Of a DNA stretch of 33,644 nucleotides, positions 1 to 8,834 are shown in pieces. How positions within the stretch are numbered: the first letter of the stretch is position 1; each line of letters starts with the position of its first letter. Both the position numbers and the translations under genes were made by a program. Source of the stretch: an uncultured Pelagibacteraceae bacterium. GTDB taxonomy: Bacteria; Pseudomonadota; Alphaproteobacteria; Pelagibacterales; Pelagibacteraceae. A model generated the notes under the pieces. The model was not told where the DNA came from and did not search any database. It was given only the letters and a program-made list of their open reading frames with translations. The stretch is taken from the NCBI GenBank assembly GCA_902588315.1, contig CACIOP010000012.1, positions 1 through 33,644 on the forward strand, read 5' to 3'.

Positions 1-367
1 TTAATATCTCATCTTTATAGTCATTACTCCAGATTGTATCAGGATTAAAAATTATAAAATCCGTTTCATTAGAGTCTTTAATCATATTTTGAATACCTCC
101 CCCTGTATCTAAAATATGCTCACCATCCTCAATTATTTTGATATCAATATTGAAATTTTTACTATTTAAAAAAACTGAAAATTGATCCTTTAAATAAAAA
201 GTATTTATTAAGATTTTTTGAATATCTAGTTTTTCGATTAAATTAATGCATCTCTCCAGCATACTTACGTCTTTAATCTCTAATAAGGGCTTAGGGGTAT
301 TTAAAGTAATTGGATTTAATCTCTTACCAAAACCTGCACATAAAATTAAAGCTGTATTTATTCTCAC
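1..367 (-). CDS. murU: Sugar-1-phosphate nucleotidyltransferase, MurU-like (3' end missing)
   Basis: Reading from a GTG at 367, the protein begins VRINTALILCAGFGKRLNP, followed by TPKPLLEI. This is the N-terminal G-x-G-x-R-x-x-P...KP signature of nucleotidyltransferases that bind the nucleotide and sugar phosphate; an EDGEHILDTGGG stretch follows, also typical of the family. About 122 codons are present and the gene runs off the left edge. It starts 4 bases after the stop of the AmgK-like kinase gene, so the two are translated together. In Pseudomonas and alphaproteobacteria this pair is AmgK-MurU: the kinase makes MurNAc-1-phosphate and MurU converts it to UDP-MurNAc, bypassing de novo synthesis. 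The family call is firm. The MurU assignment rests on the neighbour; a mannose-1-phosphate guanylyltransferase-like role is the main alternative. Confidence 0.78.
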   Translation of the reverse strand, partial: MRINTALILCAGFGKRLNPITLNTPKPLLEIKDVSMLERCINLIEKLDIQKILINTFYLKDQFSVFLNSKNFNIDIKIIEDGEHILDTGGGIQNMIKDSNETDFIIFNPDTIWSNDYKDEIL

Positions 368-371
368 AACT

Positions 372-1316
372 CTACCTTATAAGTTTTGGAAAATTATTTT
401 TTAATAGCAACATCAAATTATTGAATTCACTTTGCTCTTGAAATCTGTGATTAATCATTTCCCAAGCGTAGGGAATTAATTTAAGATATTTTTTTTTATT
501 ATCTCTAACAGCTAAACGCATAAATATACCAATTATTTTTAAATTCCTTAAAACAGATAATATTTCAAAATCCTTTTTAAATTTTTTCAAATCAATTTTT
601 TTATTTGTTTTAATGTAAAACTTAAATACTTTGTCTTTTAATTCATTAGATGTTTTTAATCTTACGTCATCAATTAAAGATGCTAAATCGTAAGCTCTAT
701 TGCCCATTAGTGCATCTTGACTATCTATTACTGCAATTTTTTTGTTATGATACATCAAATTTGAAACATGAAAATCTCTATGAACAAATGTAACATTTTT
801 ATAATTTAATTTTGATAATAATTTTTTTATCTCTAATCTAAATTTTTTTTTAAATTGAATACTTTTGGATTTAGACAATTTCTTTGGTGCATACCAGTCA
901 CAAAAAAGTTTAGTTTCATCAAACAAAATTTTGTTTTTATATTCTTGAACTTTATATAATTTGTTTTTAAAATTTTTTACTTTTTTATTTTTTATTAATT
1001 GTATTTTATTTAAAATTTTTATTATCTTTTTAAAAATAACATATTTATTATTATTTTTGTTTTTTAAAATTTGAAACAAAGTTTGATCTCCAAAGTCATT
1101 TATTTCTATATAATTATTAATATAATTTTCACTTATTAGATATGGTGCTAAAATTTTATTTTTAATTAAAATTTTATTTATAGCATCGTAAATTAAAAGA
1201 TTTTTTAACTTTTCTTTCTTAGATATTACAATAATAGATTTATTTTCTCTGTTTCTGTAAAATTCTCTAAAAGACGCGTCACCTTTTATTTTTTTCAATT
1301 TTGCTAAGCTTTTCAT
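372..1316 (-). CDS. amgK: Anomeric amino-sugar kinase, AmgK-like (APH fold)
   Basis: A protein of about 314 residues with the aminoglycoside-phosphotransferase fold. Near the N-terminus is KGDASFREFYR, the usual AmgK-type nucleotide-loop start. The catalytic loop is FVHRDFHVSNLMY (catalytic Asp about residue 181), followed by the metal-binding AVIDSQDALMGNRAYDLAS. AmgK phosphorylates MurNAc and GlcNAc at the anomeric carbon in the cytoplasm during peptidoglycan recycling. I start at the ATG at 1316; a TTG one codon upstream is possible. It lies 16 bases after tsaE and 4 bases before the MurU-like gene, an arrangement common in alphaproteobacteria, where tsaE and this kinase are often adjacent or fused. 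The sequence is very Lys/Asn-rich, as expected for this base composition. The fold is certain; the substrate is inferred from the neighbours. Confidence 0.8.
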   Translation of the reverse strand: MKSLAKLKKIKGDASFREFYRNRENKSIIVISKKEKLKNLLIYDAINKILIKNKILAPYLISENYINNYIEINDFGDQTLFQILKNKNNNKYVIFKKIIKILNKIQLIKNKKVKNFKNKLYKVQEYKNKILFDETKLFCDWYAPKKLSKSKSIQFKKKFRLEIKKLLSKLNYKNVTFVHRDFHVSNLMYHNKKIAVIDSQDALMGNRAYDLASLIDDVRLKTSNELKDKVFKFYIKTNKKIDLKKFKKDFEILSVLRNLKIIGIFMRLAVRDNKKKYLKLIPYAWEMINHRFQEQSEFNNLMLLLKNNFPKLIR

Positions 1317-1332
1317 CAAAATAGGTTTTAAT

Positions 1333-1782
1333 TTAAACTTTTATATCTACAGTTCTATCATTTAATTGATTTAAATAATTAAATGTTAAAGTTATAAATT
1401 TTATATCTTGTTTGTCAGCAATCAATTGTGGCCATTCTATAAGTGTTATTAATTTATTATCTTTTTCAAAAATATCTAAATTATTGATGTCTTCTTTCCT
1501 ATTAATTCTAAATAAATCATAATGTTTTATTCTTATATCTTTCACCTGATACTCATTTAATAAACTAAAAGTAGGGCTTGTAATTTCTGATTGTGTTAAA
1601 TTATTTATTTTTTGATACTCATTTATAAAATATTTAACAAAGGTTGTTTTACCAACGCCCATCTCTCCATATAAAAAAACAAACTCGCCACCTTTAAGAT
1701 ATTTTGTAAATTCTTTAGCTAATTCTTTTGTTAACTTCTCTGAAGTGATATCGATTGTGCTATCTTTAATAGCGATAGGCAT
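1333..1782 (-). CDS. tsaE: tRNA threonylcarbamoyladenosine biosynthesis ATPase TsaE
   Basis: TsaE (YjeE) is the ATPase that works with TsaB-TsaD to build the t6A37 modification on ANN-decoding tRNAs. The Walker A motif GEMGVGKTT is followed by [10 protein letters not shown], then by HYDLFRI and the family motif LIEWPQ. I chose the ATG at 1782 (start [17 protein letters not shown], 149 residues), because it places the P-loop at the usual distance from the N-terminus. A TTG at 1809 would add nine residues. The chosen start lies inside the 3' end of ahcY and overlaps it by 17 bases; the longer start would overlap by 44. Both genes are well conserved, so the overlap is real and suggests translational coupling. 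Confidence 0.92.
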   Translation of the reverse strand: MPIAIKDSTIDITSEKLTKELAKEFTKYLKGGEFVFLYGEMGVGKTTFVKYFINEYQKINNLTQSEITSPTFSLLNEYQVKDIRIKHYDLFRINRKEDINNLDIFEKDNKLITLIEWPQLIADKQDIKFITLTFNYLNQLNDRTVDIKV

Positions 1783-3052
1783 CTGGTTTGAAAGGACCTT
1801 CTGTTCCAACGCTTATATAATCTGCTTGCTCTTTTGATAATTTTGTTAGTTTTGCCCCAACTTTTTTTAAATGCAAAGTTGCTACTTTTTCATCTAAATG
1901 TTTTGGAAGTACATAAACTTTATTTTCATAATTTTTATGATTATGCCAAAGTTCTATTTGAGCAATAACTTGATTAGTAAATGATGCACTCATTACAAAA
2001 CTTGGATGTCCAGTTGCACAACCAAGATTAACTAGTCTTCCCTCAGCTAAAAGAATAATTCTTTTACCACTAGGTAACTCTATTTCATGCACTTGAGGTT
2101 TTACTTCCGTCCACTTATAATTCTTTAGAGCCTCAACTTGTATTTCATTATCAAAGTGACCAATATTACATAGGATGGCTCTATCCTTCATATCTCTCAT
2201 GTGGTCTGCGGTAACAATATCTTTGTTACCTGTGGCTGTTACAACTATATCCGCTCTACTTATAGCCTCCTCCATTAATACCACTTCATAACCTTCCATT
2301 GCAGCTTGGAGAGCACAAATTGGATCTGCCTCAGTAACTAAAACTCTAGCACCACTTTGTCTTAAAGATGCAGCACTTCCTTTTCCAACGTCTCCAAAAC
2401 CTGCAACAATTGCAATTTTTCCAGACATCATTACATCAGTAGCTCTTCTTATTCCGTCAACTAAGCTTTCTCTGCATCCATATAAATTATCAAATTTTGA
2501 TTTTGTAACAGAGTCATTCACGTTTATTGCTGGAACTAAAAGCGAATTATCTTTTTCCATTTTATTAAGTGCTTTAATTCCAGTGGTAGTCTCTTCTGAA
2601 ACACCCTTTATATCTTTCATTAAATCCTGATATTCATTGTGCATGATAGCTGTTAAATCTCCACCATCATCTAATAACATGTTAGGTTTCCAATCTGGTT
2701 TTCCAATTATAGTTTGTTTAATACACCATAAATATTCCTCTTCAGTTTCACCTTTCCAAGCGTAAACAGGAATCCCAGCCTTTGCAATTGCAGCAGCTGC
2801 ATGATCTTGAGTTGAAAAAATATTACAAGAAGACCATCTCACTTCAGCACCTAATGCAACTAAGGTTTCGATTAGTACAGCTGTTTGAATTGTCATATGA
2901 AGACATCCTATAATCCTTGCACCCTTTAATGGTTTTTCTTTAGAATACTCTTCTCTTAAAGCCATTAAACCGGGCATTTCACTTTCAGCTATTGATATTT
3001 CTTTTCTACCAAATTCAGCTTGGTTAATGTTTTTTACTTTATAATCTTCCAT
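1766..3052 (-). CDS. ahcY: Adenosylhomocysteinase (S-adenosylhomocysteine hydrolase)
   Basis: This enzyme splits S-adenosylhomocysteine, the inhibitory product of methyltransferases, into adenosine and homocysteine, closing the methyl cycle. The 428-residue protein is full length. It has [14 protein letters not shown] near residue 55, DDGGD at about 128, [13 protein letters not shown] at about 150, [12 protein letters not shown] at about 181, the NAD-binding loop [11 protein letters not shown] at about 217, and the canonical C-terminus [10 protein letters not shown]. It lacks the roughly 40-residue insert between DDGGD and GVSEETTTG that many proteobacterial homologues carry, so its length is closer to animal enzymes. 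A 42-base gap separates it from chvG and holds a good promoter very close to the ATG. Its 3' end overlaps tsaE. Confidence 0.98.
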   Translation of the reverse strand: MEDYKVKNINQAEFGRKEISIAESEMPGLMALREEYSKEKPLKGARIIGCLHMTIQTAVLIETLVALGAEVRWSSCNIFSTQDHAAAAIAKAGIPVYAWKGETEEEYLWCIKQTIIGKPDWKPNMLLDDGGDLTAIMHNEYQDLMKDIKGVSEETTTGIKALNKMEKDNSLLVPAINVNDSVTKSKFDNLYGCRESLVDGIRRATDVMMSGKIAIVAGFGDVGKGSAASLRQSGARVLVTEADPICALQAAMEGYEVVLMEEAISRADIVVTATGNKDIVTADHMRDMKDRAILCNIGHFDNEIQVEALKNYKWTEVKPQVHEIELPSGKRIILLAEGRLVNLGCATGHPSFVMSASFTNQVIAQIELWHNHKNYENKVYVLPKHLDEKVATLHLKKVGAKLTKLSKEQADYISVGTEGPFKPDAYRY

Positions 3053-3059
3053 GGCAAGC

Positions 3060-3087
3060 TTTATACAACTAAGTATTTATTTATCAA
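3060..3087 (-). promoter_or_regulatory. Candidate sigma-70 promoter for ahcY
   Basis: On the minus strand a -35 TTGATA (forward 3082-3087) and a -10 TATAAA (forward 3060-3065) are separated by 16 bases. Only 7 bases lie between the -10 box and the ahcY ATG at 3052, so transcription would start at or next to the start codon. No Shine-Dalgarno sequence is visible. This points to a leaderless or nearly leaderless ahcY mRNA. The boxes are seen directly; promoter activity is inferred. Confidence 0.55.
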
Positions 3088-3094
3088 GATATGA

Positions 3095-4636
3095 TTAAAC
3101 GTTGGGAAATCTTATCTCTATCATTGCTCCTTCTTTTTCAAGACGATTAGATGCTACAATTTCACCATCGTGGAGTTCAACCAAGTTTTTTACAATGTTT
3201 AAACCTAAGCCTGAATGTTCTCCAAATTTTTCAGGTCTATTACTATAAAATCTTTTAAATATTCTTGAGGTGTCTTTTTCTTTAAATCCTTGTCCTTCAT
3301 CAATAATTTTGATTGATATTTGATTTTTTCCATTAATAGAAACATCAACAAAAACATTTGTGCCGTCTTTACTAAATGATATTGAATTATCTAATAAATT
3401 TGCAATGATTTGTTCAATTCTGTTTTCTATACCATTTATTAAATATTTATCTTTACCGTCATTTTTATATTCAATTTTAATTCCTTTTTTCACTTGATGG
3501 ATATTATTATAATCATCAACAACAGATTGAATGATAGGTTCAATATTAATTTTTTTCATTTTTTCTTTACTTAAAGCAACTTCATCCTTTAACATTTGCG
3601 AATAATCAGTAATTAATCTTTCTATTCTTTGAACATCATGACTAAGTATATTCAATAATCTATTTCTTTGTTTGCTATCATTTGTGTCTTGCAAAATTTC
3701 TGATGCACTTTTTAAAGATGCCAATGGATTTCTAATTTCATGAACTAAATCTGTCGAAAAATTTTCAGCATGTGTAACTCTATTTTGAAGCTCATTTGTC
3801 ATATCCTCTAAAGAATTTGATAAAAGTCCCAATTCGTCATTTCTTTTTTTAAGATTTTCAATACCTGGTTTGACTTGACTCTTTTCTTTAATACGAATTG
3901 TATATCCAACAAGATTTTGTATTGGTTTAATAAAGTATCTACTTAACACAAAAGAAAATATTAATATTACAAATCCTACAGATATAGCTGTTCTTATTAC
4001 AAATGCTTTTCTCTCATCTATCGCTGTTTTTATTTCATTGGCATTTTCTGTAATAGCTACATACCCAATATTAATTTCATTCTTTGCAACATTCTTAATA
4101 GTTGTTACATTAAATTGATTAAAATCTTCTTGAATAAATGTGTAAGGAGTCCCTAAATTTTCAGAACTAGAATAATTTTTTAATATATCTTTGAATGAAA
4201 CGGGTTTTTTTTCATCAATTTTTATATTTTTTTCCTCAATAGTTTTTTCTGTTTCCTCATTATCTAAACTTTCAAATTCAATTTTATCAAGTCTTGTAGA
4301 GAATGATCTTGGATCAAGATCTAAAGTATCAGTATCTCCAATAAGTTTAAGTTGATCATCAAAAAATATTACTCTATCTAAATTTTGAAAAATAAACCTT
4401 GTAGAAAATAAAAATCTTCTAATATCGTCTGATTGGAATTTAACATCTAGCCTTAAAATATTATCAATAGTGTTGTTAATAATGTTTGTGTGGTTTTGAG
4501 ATTTTTTTTTTATTAAGCTTGGCTGAATATTATTTAGATATATGAATGTAAACAGTCCAATTATTGTAAAAATTATAAAATTTATAAATAAAAATTTTTT
4601 TAATATAGAAAGAGTTTTTAAGTATTTACTAAACAT
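3095..4636 (-). CDS. chvG: Envelope-stress sensor histidine kinase, ChvG/ExoS type
   Basis: A 513-residue inner-membrane kinase. Transmembrane segments lie at about 13-35 and 213-232, flanking a periplasmic sensor region; a HAMP domain follows (about 233-285). The phosphorylated His is at about 299 in DLVHEIRNPLASLKSASE. The dimerisation helix HDVQRIERLITDYSQ is characteristic of the ChvG/ExoS branch. The ATPase domain has the N-box ANLLDNSISFS, then DEGQGF and GLGLNIVKNL. In related alphaproteobacteria ChvG/ChvI responds to acid and envelope stress and controls surface and metabolic genes. Its ATG overlaps the chvI stop by one base (TAATG), so kinase translation is coupled to the regulator. 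Databases may label this pair EnvZ/OmpR because the domain layout is similar; the H-box region favours ChvG. Confidence 0.85.
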   Translation of the reverse strand: MFSKYLKTLSILKKFLFINFIIFTIIGLFTFIYLNNIQPSLIKKKSQNHTNIINNTIDNILRLDVKFQSDDIRRFLFSTRFIFQNLDRVIFFDDQLKLIGDTDTLDLDPRSFSTRLDKIEFESLDNEETEKTIEEKNIKIDEKKPVSFKDILKNYSSSENLGTPYTFIQEDFNQFNVTTIKNVAKNEINIGYVAITENANEIKTAIDERKAFVIRTAISVGFVILIFSFVLSRYFIKPIQNLVGYTIRIKEKSQVKPGIENLKKRNDELGLLSNSLEDMTNELQNRVTHAENFSTDLVHEIRNPLASLKSASEILQDTNDSKQRNRLLNILSHDVQRIERLITDYSQMLKDEVALSKEKMKKINIEPIIQSVVDDYNNIHQVKKGIKIEYKNDGKDKYLINGIENRIEQIIANLLDNSISFSKDGTNVFVDVSINGKNQISIKIIDEGQGFKEKDTSRIFKRFYSNRPEKFGEHSGLGLNIVKNLVELHDGEIVASNRLEKEGAMIEIRFPNV

Positions 4637-5343
4637 TAGCTAACATTCCATCTATATCCACTACCATACCTAGTTTCAATAGCTGAAAAATCAGGATCTA
4701 CTTTTTTAAATTTTTTTCTAATTCTTTTTACGTGACTATCAATAGTTCTATCCTCAATATCGGTGTCCTCTCGATAAGCTATATCCATTAGCTGAGCTCT
4801 TTCTTTGATTATACCAGGCCTCTTAGCTAATTCTTTAACGATTAAAAACTCAGTTGTCGTCAATTTATCAGGCAGCTGTTTTCCATTCCATTCACACTCG
4901 AGTTGTGATGGATCTAATTTTAATCTTCCATGAGATATCAGGCTTTTATTTTCCTCTAGAATATTATTTGAATCTTTTTTTCTTAACTGCACTCTAATTC
5001 TTTCAATCAAAACTTTTATAGAAAAACCTCCTGATTTTTTTACAAAATCATCTGCGCCCAGCTTTAGACCTAACAACTCATCAATTTCATCATCTTTAGA
5101 TGTTAAAAAAATTACTGGTAAAGAAGTTTTTTTTCGAAGTTTTTTTAGTAATTCTTCTCCATCCATCTTTGGCATCTTTATATCTATGACTGCTAAGTCG
5201 GGTGGCATTCTAGTTAAACCAATTAATGCACTTTCACCATCTATGTATGTTTGAACTTTAAAACCTTCTTTTTCTAATGCGATACTTAAACTTGTTAAAA
5301 TATTTCTATCGTCATCTATTAAAGCTATTGTCTGTTTTTGCAT
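4636..5343 (-). CDS. chvI: OmpR-family response regulator, ChvI type
   Basis: A 235-residue regulator. The receiver domain (about 1-120) has the acidic pocket LIDDD, the phospho-acceptor Asp54 in AVIDIKMPKMDG, Thr81 in FLTSKDD and Lys102 in DDFVKK. A winged-helix DNA-binding domain follows, with LTTTEFLIVKELAKRPG and ending DRTIDSHVKRIRKKFK and ETRYGSGYRW. The gene order chvI-chvG, continuing to ahcY, matches the alphaproteobacterial ChvI/ChvG locus. It lies 50 bases downstream of polA on the same strand; a promoter-like sequence in that gap would allow expression independent of polA. All catalytic residues are intact. Confidence 0.88.
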   Translation of the reverse strand: MQKQTIALIDDDRNILTSLSIALEKEGFKVQTYIDGESALIGLTRMPPDLAVIDIKMPKMDGEELLKKLRKKTSLPVIFLTSKDDEIDELLGLKLGADDFVKKSGGFSIKVLIERIRVQLRKKDSNNILEENKSLISHGRLKLDPSQLECEWNGKQLPDKLTTTEFLIVKELAKRPGIIKERAQLMDIAYREDTDIEDRTIDSHVKRIRKKFKKVDPDFSAIETRYGSGYRWNVS

Positions 5344-5354
5344 AAAGTAGTTTA

Positions 5355-5383
5355 AAAATACTAAATTGTTCTAATTTGGGCAA
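5355..5383 (-). promoter_or_regulatory. Weak candidate promoter for chvI-chvG
   Basis: On the minus strand TTGCCC (forward 5378-5383) and TATTTT (forward 5355-5360) are 17 bases apart in the 50-base gap between polA and chvI. Each box matches four of six consensus positions. In DNA this A+T-rich a TATTTT is weak evidence, but the spacing is ideal and the position is right for separate expression of the two-component operon. Confidence 0.35.
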
Positions 5384-5393
5384 TGTTATAAAT

Positions 5394-8168
5394 TTAATGT
5401 AGCATTCCCCAATTATCTCCAACATTAATATCAACTGTTAAAGGAGTAGAAAAAGAATGATAATCACTTTGAGCTACACTAGTCATTTCTTTCTCAATTA
5501 ATTTAATCATTATTTTTTCATCTTTTTTTGGAATTTCAAAGATTAATTCATCATGAATTTGCAAGAGCATTTTTGAATTAGAATTTTTTTCTTCTGATAA
5601 TTTCTTATCTAATCTTATCATAGCTAATCTCATTACCTCAGAGGCAGAACCTTGAATGGGTGCGTTAATTGCAGCACGTTCTTGAAAATTTCTTACATTA
5701 AAGTTTTTGTCATTAATTCCATTAAAATGAGATCTTCTTCCAAATATATTATTAACATATCCACTTTTCCTACAAAATTTAATTGTATTATCCATATAAA
5801 CTTTAATTTCTGGAAACTTAGCAAAATATGAATTTAAAAATTCCTCTGCTTCATAGTTAGAAACATTTATTTGCTTAGCTAATCCATATTGCGAAATTCC
5901 ATAAATAATTCCAAAATTAATAGCTTTAGCCTTTCGTCTGTGGTCTTGATTAACCTTTTTAATATCAATATTAAATATTTGGCTAGCTGTTAAAGAGTGG
6001 ATATCTTCTTTATTTTTAAAAGCTTTTTTTAGTTCTTTTACATCTGCCAGATCTGCTAAAATTCTCATCTCAATTTGATTATAATCTGCAGAAATAAGTA
6101 AATGATCTTTTTTTGCTTTAAAAGCTTTTCTTATATCTTTTCCATCTTCTGATTTAATTGGTATGTTTTGTAAATTGGGATCACTTGATGCTAGTCTTCC
6201 AGTCGTTGTAGCAGCCAGCAAAAACGAAGTATGAACTCTTTTTGTATTTGGGTTTAAATGTTCGGGTAAAGCATCAGAATAAGTATTTTTTAATTTTGAA
6301 ACCTGCCTCCAGTCTAAAATTAATTTTGGAAACTCATGACCTTTAAAGGCTAAATCCTCTAAAACACTTGCACTTGTTGCAAAACTTCCTTTTTTAGTTT
6401 TCTTTAATCCAGCTATTTTCAAGTCATTATAAATTATTTCACCTAATTGCTTTGGGGATGCGATATTGAACTCTTTTTTAGAAATTTTAAATACTTCTTT
6501 TTCAAGTTTTTGGATTTTTTTTTCAAATTTAGATGAAAGAGATTTTAAAAACTTACTATCAATTTCAACTCCCTCAATTTCCATAAATGCAAGAATTTTA
6601 ATTAATGGCTTTTCAAAAATTTCATAGATATTTATCATTTTTTCAGATTTTAAATTTTTGATAAATTTCTTGTATAATCTAAAAGTAACATCGGCATCTT
6701 CAGCAGCGTAATCTTTTGCTTTATCTAATTCTACTTCGCTAAAATTAATTTCTTTCTTGCCTGTGCCTACCATGTCTTTAAAAGAAATAGTTTTATGTCC
6801 TAAATGAATTTCTGATAAAGTATCCATATTATGTCTATTTTTTCCTGCATCTAAGACATAAGACATCAGCATTGTGTCTTCCATTGATGAAAGCGTTATT
6901 CCACACTTATAAAATACGATAAAATCAAATTTTATATTTTGACCTATTTTTTTTATACTAGGATCTTCTAATACTTTTTTTAATTTTTTAATTACTGCAT
7001 CTTTTTTAAGACACTTGGGTGACTTGTGACCAACTGGTATGTAACATGCTTTTCCAATTTTAGAACAGAGAGAAATGCCCACTAAATCTGCTTGGTGAGG
7101 ATCTAATGAGGTTGTTTCTGTATCAACAGCAACTTCACCAACCTCTTCTGCCTCATCTATCCATTTATCAATTTCATCTAAGCTATTAATTAAGTAATAA
7201 TTTTTATTATTTATCGTTTGTTGTTTTTCTAGATTTTGAGTTTCAATCTTGTTACTTTCTAGTTCAGGTTCTCCATAAGCAGAAATTGCAGAACTTAACA
7301 ACCTGTTAAATTCCATTTCTCTTAAAAATTTATATAATTTATCTTTATCTATATTTTGCAATTTAAATTCACTTAACTCTCTATTAACAGGAGAGTTATG
7401 ATCCAGTGTTACAAGTTTTTTGCTTATTAATGCTTTATCTTTATTCTCTATTAATGTTTCTCTTCTTTTATTTTGCTTAATCTCATGAGCAGATTTTAGT
7501 AAATTTTCTAAAGTGCCATATTTGTTTATTAGCTCTGCAGCTGTCTTAACACCTATCCCTGGGACACCGGGAACATTATCACTACTATCTCCTGCTAAAG
7601 ATTGTACATCAATAACTTTTGAGGCATCTACTCCAAATTTTTTTATAACATCATCATCAGTTATAAATTTGTTTTTCATGGGATCAAAAATTCGAACCCC
7701 TTTTTTGTAAAGCTGCATTAAATCTTTATCTGATGAGACAATTGTAACCTTTGCACCTTTTTTAAGAATTTGATCAACATATGTGGCTATTAAATCATCT
7801 GCTTCATAATTAGGAAGATCCACAGATGGCAAATTAAATGCCAGGACTGATTTTCTTATATATTCAAATTGTGGAGCTAAGTCGTCAGGCGCTTCAGACC
7901 TATTAGCTTTATAATCACTATAAATTTCATTTCTGAAAGTTTTTCTTGCTGAGTCGAATATTACTGCAAAATGTGTTGGTTTTTGCAAGTTTTGATTGGA
8001 TTTTGAATCTTCTAATAATTTAAATAACATACTGCAAAAACCACTTACAGCACCTGTTGGAAGACCATCACTTTTTCTACTCAATGGAGGCAAAGCATAA
8101 TAAGCTCTAAAAATATAACCAGAGCCATCAATCAAATAAAAATGATCTGTTTTTTGAATTTTATTCAT
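5394..8168 (-). CDS. polA: DNA polymerase I
   Basis: A 924-residue protein with all three domains of the E. coli type. The 5'-nuclease domain (about 1-300) contains FDSARKTFRNEIYSDYKANR, YEADDLIATY, SSDKDLMQL and GDSSDNVPGVPGIGVKTA. The 3'-5' proofreading domain is intact: DTETTSLD (Asp349/Glu351), NIKFDF (about 411) and YAAEDAD (about 487). The polymerase domain has motif A SADYNQIEMR (Asp695), motif B HRRKAKAINFGIIYG (Phe752 at the position of E. coli Phe762) and motif C IHDELIFE (His872-Asp873-Glu874). It fills gaps and removes RNA primers in replication and repair. It is divergent from bioY across a 114-base gap and co-directional with chvI. Intact proofreading matters because many bacterial PolA proteins have lost it. 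Confidence 0.98.
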   Translation of the reverse strand: MNKIQKTDHFYLIDGSGYIFRAYYALPPLSRKSDGLPTGAVSGFCSMLFKLLEDSKSNQNLQKPTHFAVIFDSARKTFRNEIYSDYKANRSEAPDDLAPQFEYIRKSVLAFNLPSVDLPNYEADDLIATYVDQILKKGAKVTIVSSDKDLMQLYKKGVRIFDPMKNKFITDDDVIKKFGVDASKVIDVQSLAGDSSDNVPGVPGIGVKTAAELINKYGTLENLLKSAHEIKQNKRRETLIENKDKALISKKLVTLDHNSPVNRELSEFKLQNIDKDKLYKFLREMEFNRLLSSAISAYGEPELESNKIETQNLEKQQTINNKNYYLINSLDEIDKWIDEAEEVGEVAVDTETTSLDPHQADLVGISLCSKIGKACYIPVGHKSPKCLKKDAVIKKLKKVLEDPSIKKIGQNIKFDFIVFYKCGITLSSMEDTMLMSYVLDAGKNRHNMDTLSEIHLGHKTISFKDMVGTGKKEINFSEVELDKAKDYAAEDADVTFRLYKKFIKNLKSEKMINIYEIFEKPLIKILAFMEIEGVEIDSKFLKSLSSKFEKKIQKLEKEVFKISKKEFNIASPKQLGEIIYNDLKIAGLKKTKKGSFATSASVLEDLAFKGHEFPKLILDWRQVSKLKNTYSDALPEHLNPNTKRVHTSFLLAATTTGRLASSDPNLQNIPIKSEDGKDIRKAFKAKKDHLLISADYNQIEMRILADLADVKELKKAFKNKEDIHSLTASQIFNIDIKKVNQDHRRKAKAINFGIIYGISQYGLAKQINVSNYEAEEFLNSYFAKFPEIKVYMDNTIKFCRKSGYVNNIFGRRSHFNGINDKNFNVRNFQERAAINAPIQGSASEVMRLAMIRLDKKLSEEKNSNSKMLLQIHDELIFEIPKKDEKIMIKLIEKEMTSVAQSDYHSFSTPLTVDINVGDNWGMLH

Positions 8169-8282
8169 GAAGTAATATTAAATATTATAATGATAATATA
8201 ATCTGTATATAAAAAAATTTACTTTCAATTATTATAACAATTATAAGTAGATTATTTTTTATATTTTGAGTATTATTTAACA
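8169..8282. other. Divergent polA/bioY intergenic region with an inverted repeat
   Basis: This 114-base, almost purely A+T gap must hold the promoters of both polA and bioY. A dyad TTATAA-caa-TTATAA lies at 8232-8246, about 37 bases before the bioY ATG. It faintly recalls the TTATMKATAA half-sites bound by the alphaproteobacterial biotin regulator BioR, but the match is imperfect and the composition makes such dyads common. I cannot assign the promoters with confidence. Confidence 0.25.
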
Positions 8283-8834
8283 ATGGAATTAACAAAAAAT
8301 CTCTCACAAGCTAAACTATTTAAATCTCTGGTTGTTATTGTTCTTGGTTCAATAGCACTAACTATATCTGCAAAGATCAAAATTCCTTTCTATCCGGTTC
8401 CTATGACTATGCAAACATTTGTTGTATTGTTTTTAGGAATAAGTTTAGGACATAAAATTGCACTAGCAACAATTGGTCTGTATTTAATTGAAGGAATTGT
8501 GGGTCTTCCTGTATTTTCAAATTCACCTGAAAAAGGTGTTGGATTAGTTTACTTTACAGGACCAACTATGGGTTACTTAATTGGTTTTTTAACAGCTTGT
8601 TACTTAGCTTCCAAAATTAAGATTGATGATAATTTTTTCGTTGTTTTGTTTAAGTTAATTATTGCAACTTCAACAATCTACATTTTGGGTCTAATTTGGC
8701 TTGGAACATTGATTGGATGGGATAAGCCAATTTTTGCTTTAGGTGCAAAACCGTTTCTATTAGCTGAGATTTTTAAAATTATGCTTCTAGCTCTTTTGAC
8801 TAAGCAAATAATTAAAATTAAAAAATTTATCTAG
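8283..8834 (+). CDS. bioY: Biotin transporter BioY (S component)
   Basis: A 183-residue membrane protein of the BioY family. It has the typical start of a first helix followed by KIKIPFYPVPMTMQTFVVLF, then GIVGLPVF and GPTMGYLIGF, with about six hydrophobic segments. BioY captures biotin and either works alone or docks to an ECF energising module; no such module is encoded here. It suggests that the cell can import biotin, consistent with vitamin dependence in streamlined marine bacteria. The start is the only good ATG at the domain boundary. Its 3' end overlaps regA, which comes from the other strand, by 8 bases, leaving no room for a terminator. Confidence 0.93.
   Translation: MELTKNLSQAKLFKSLVVIVLGSIALTISAKIKIPFYPVPMTMQTFVVLFLGISLGHKIALATIGLYLIEGIVGLPVFSNSPEKGVGLVYFTGPTMGYLIGFLTACYLASKIKIDDNFFVVLFKLIIATSTIYILGLIWLGTLIGWDKPIFALGAKPFLLAEIFKIMLLALLTKQIIKIKKFI

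Noticed and set aside
3053..3094. SAH riboswitch before ahcY
   Set aside because: The gap is only 42 bases and is filled by the promoter; there is no room for the aptamer.
5344..5393. Small inverted repeats between polA and chvI as a polA terminator
   Set aside because: Stems are only four or five A-T-rich pairs without a convincing T run on the minus strand.
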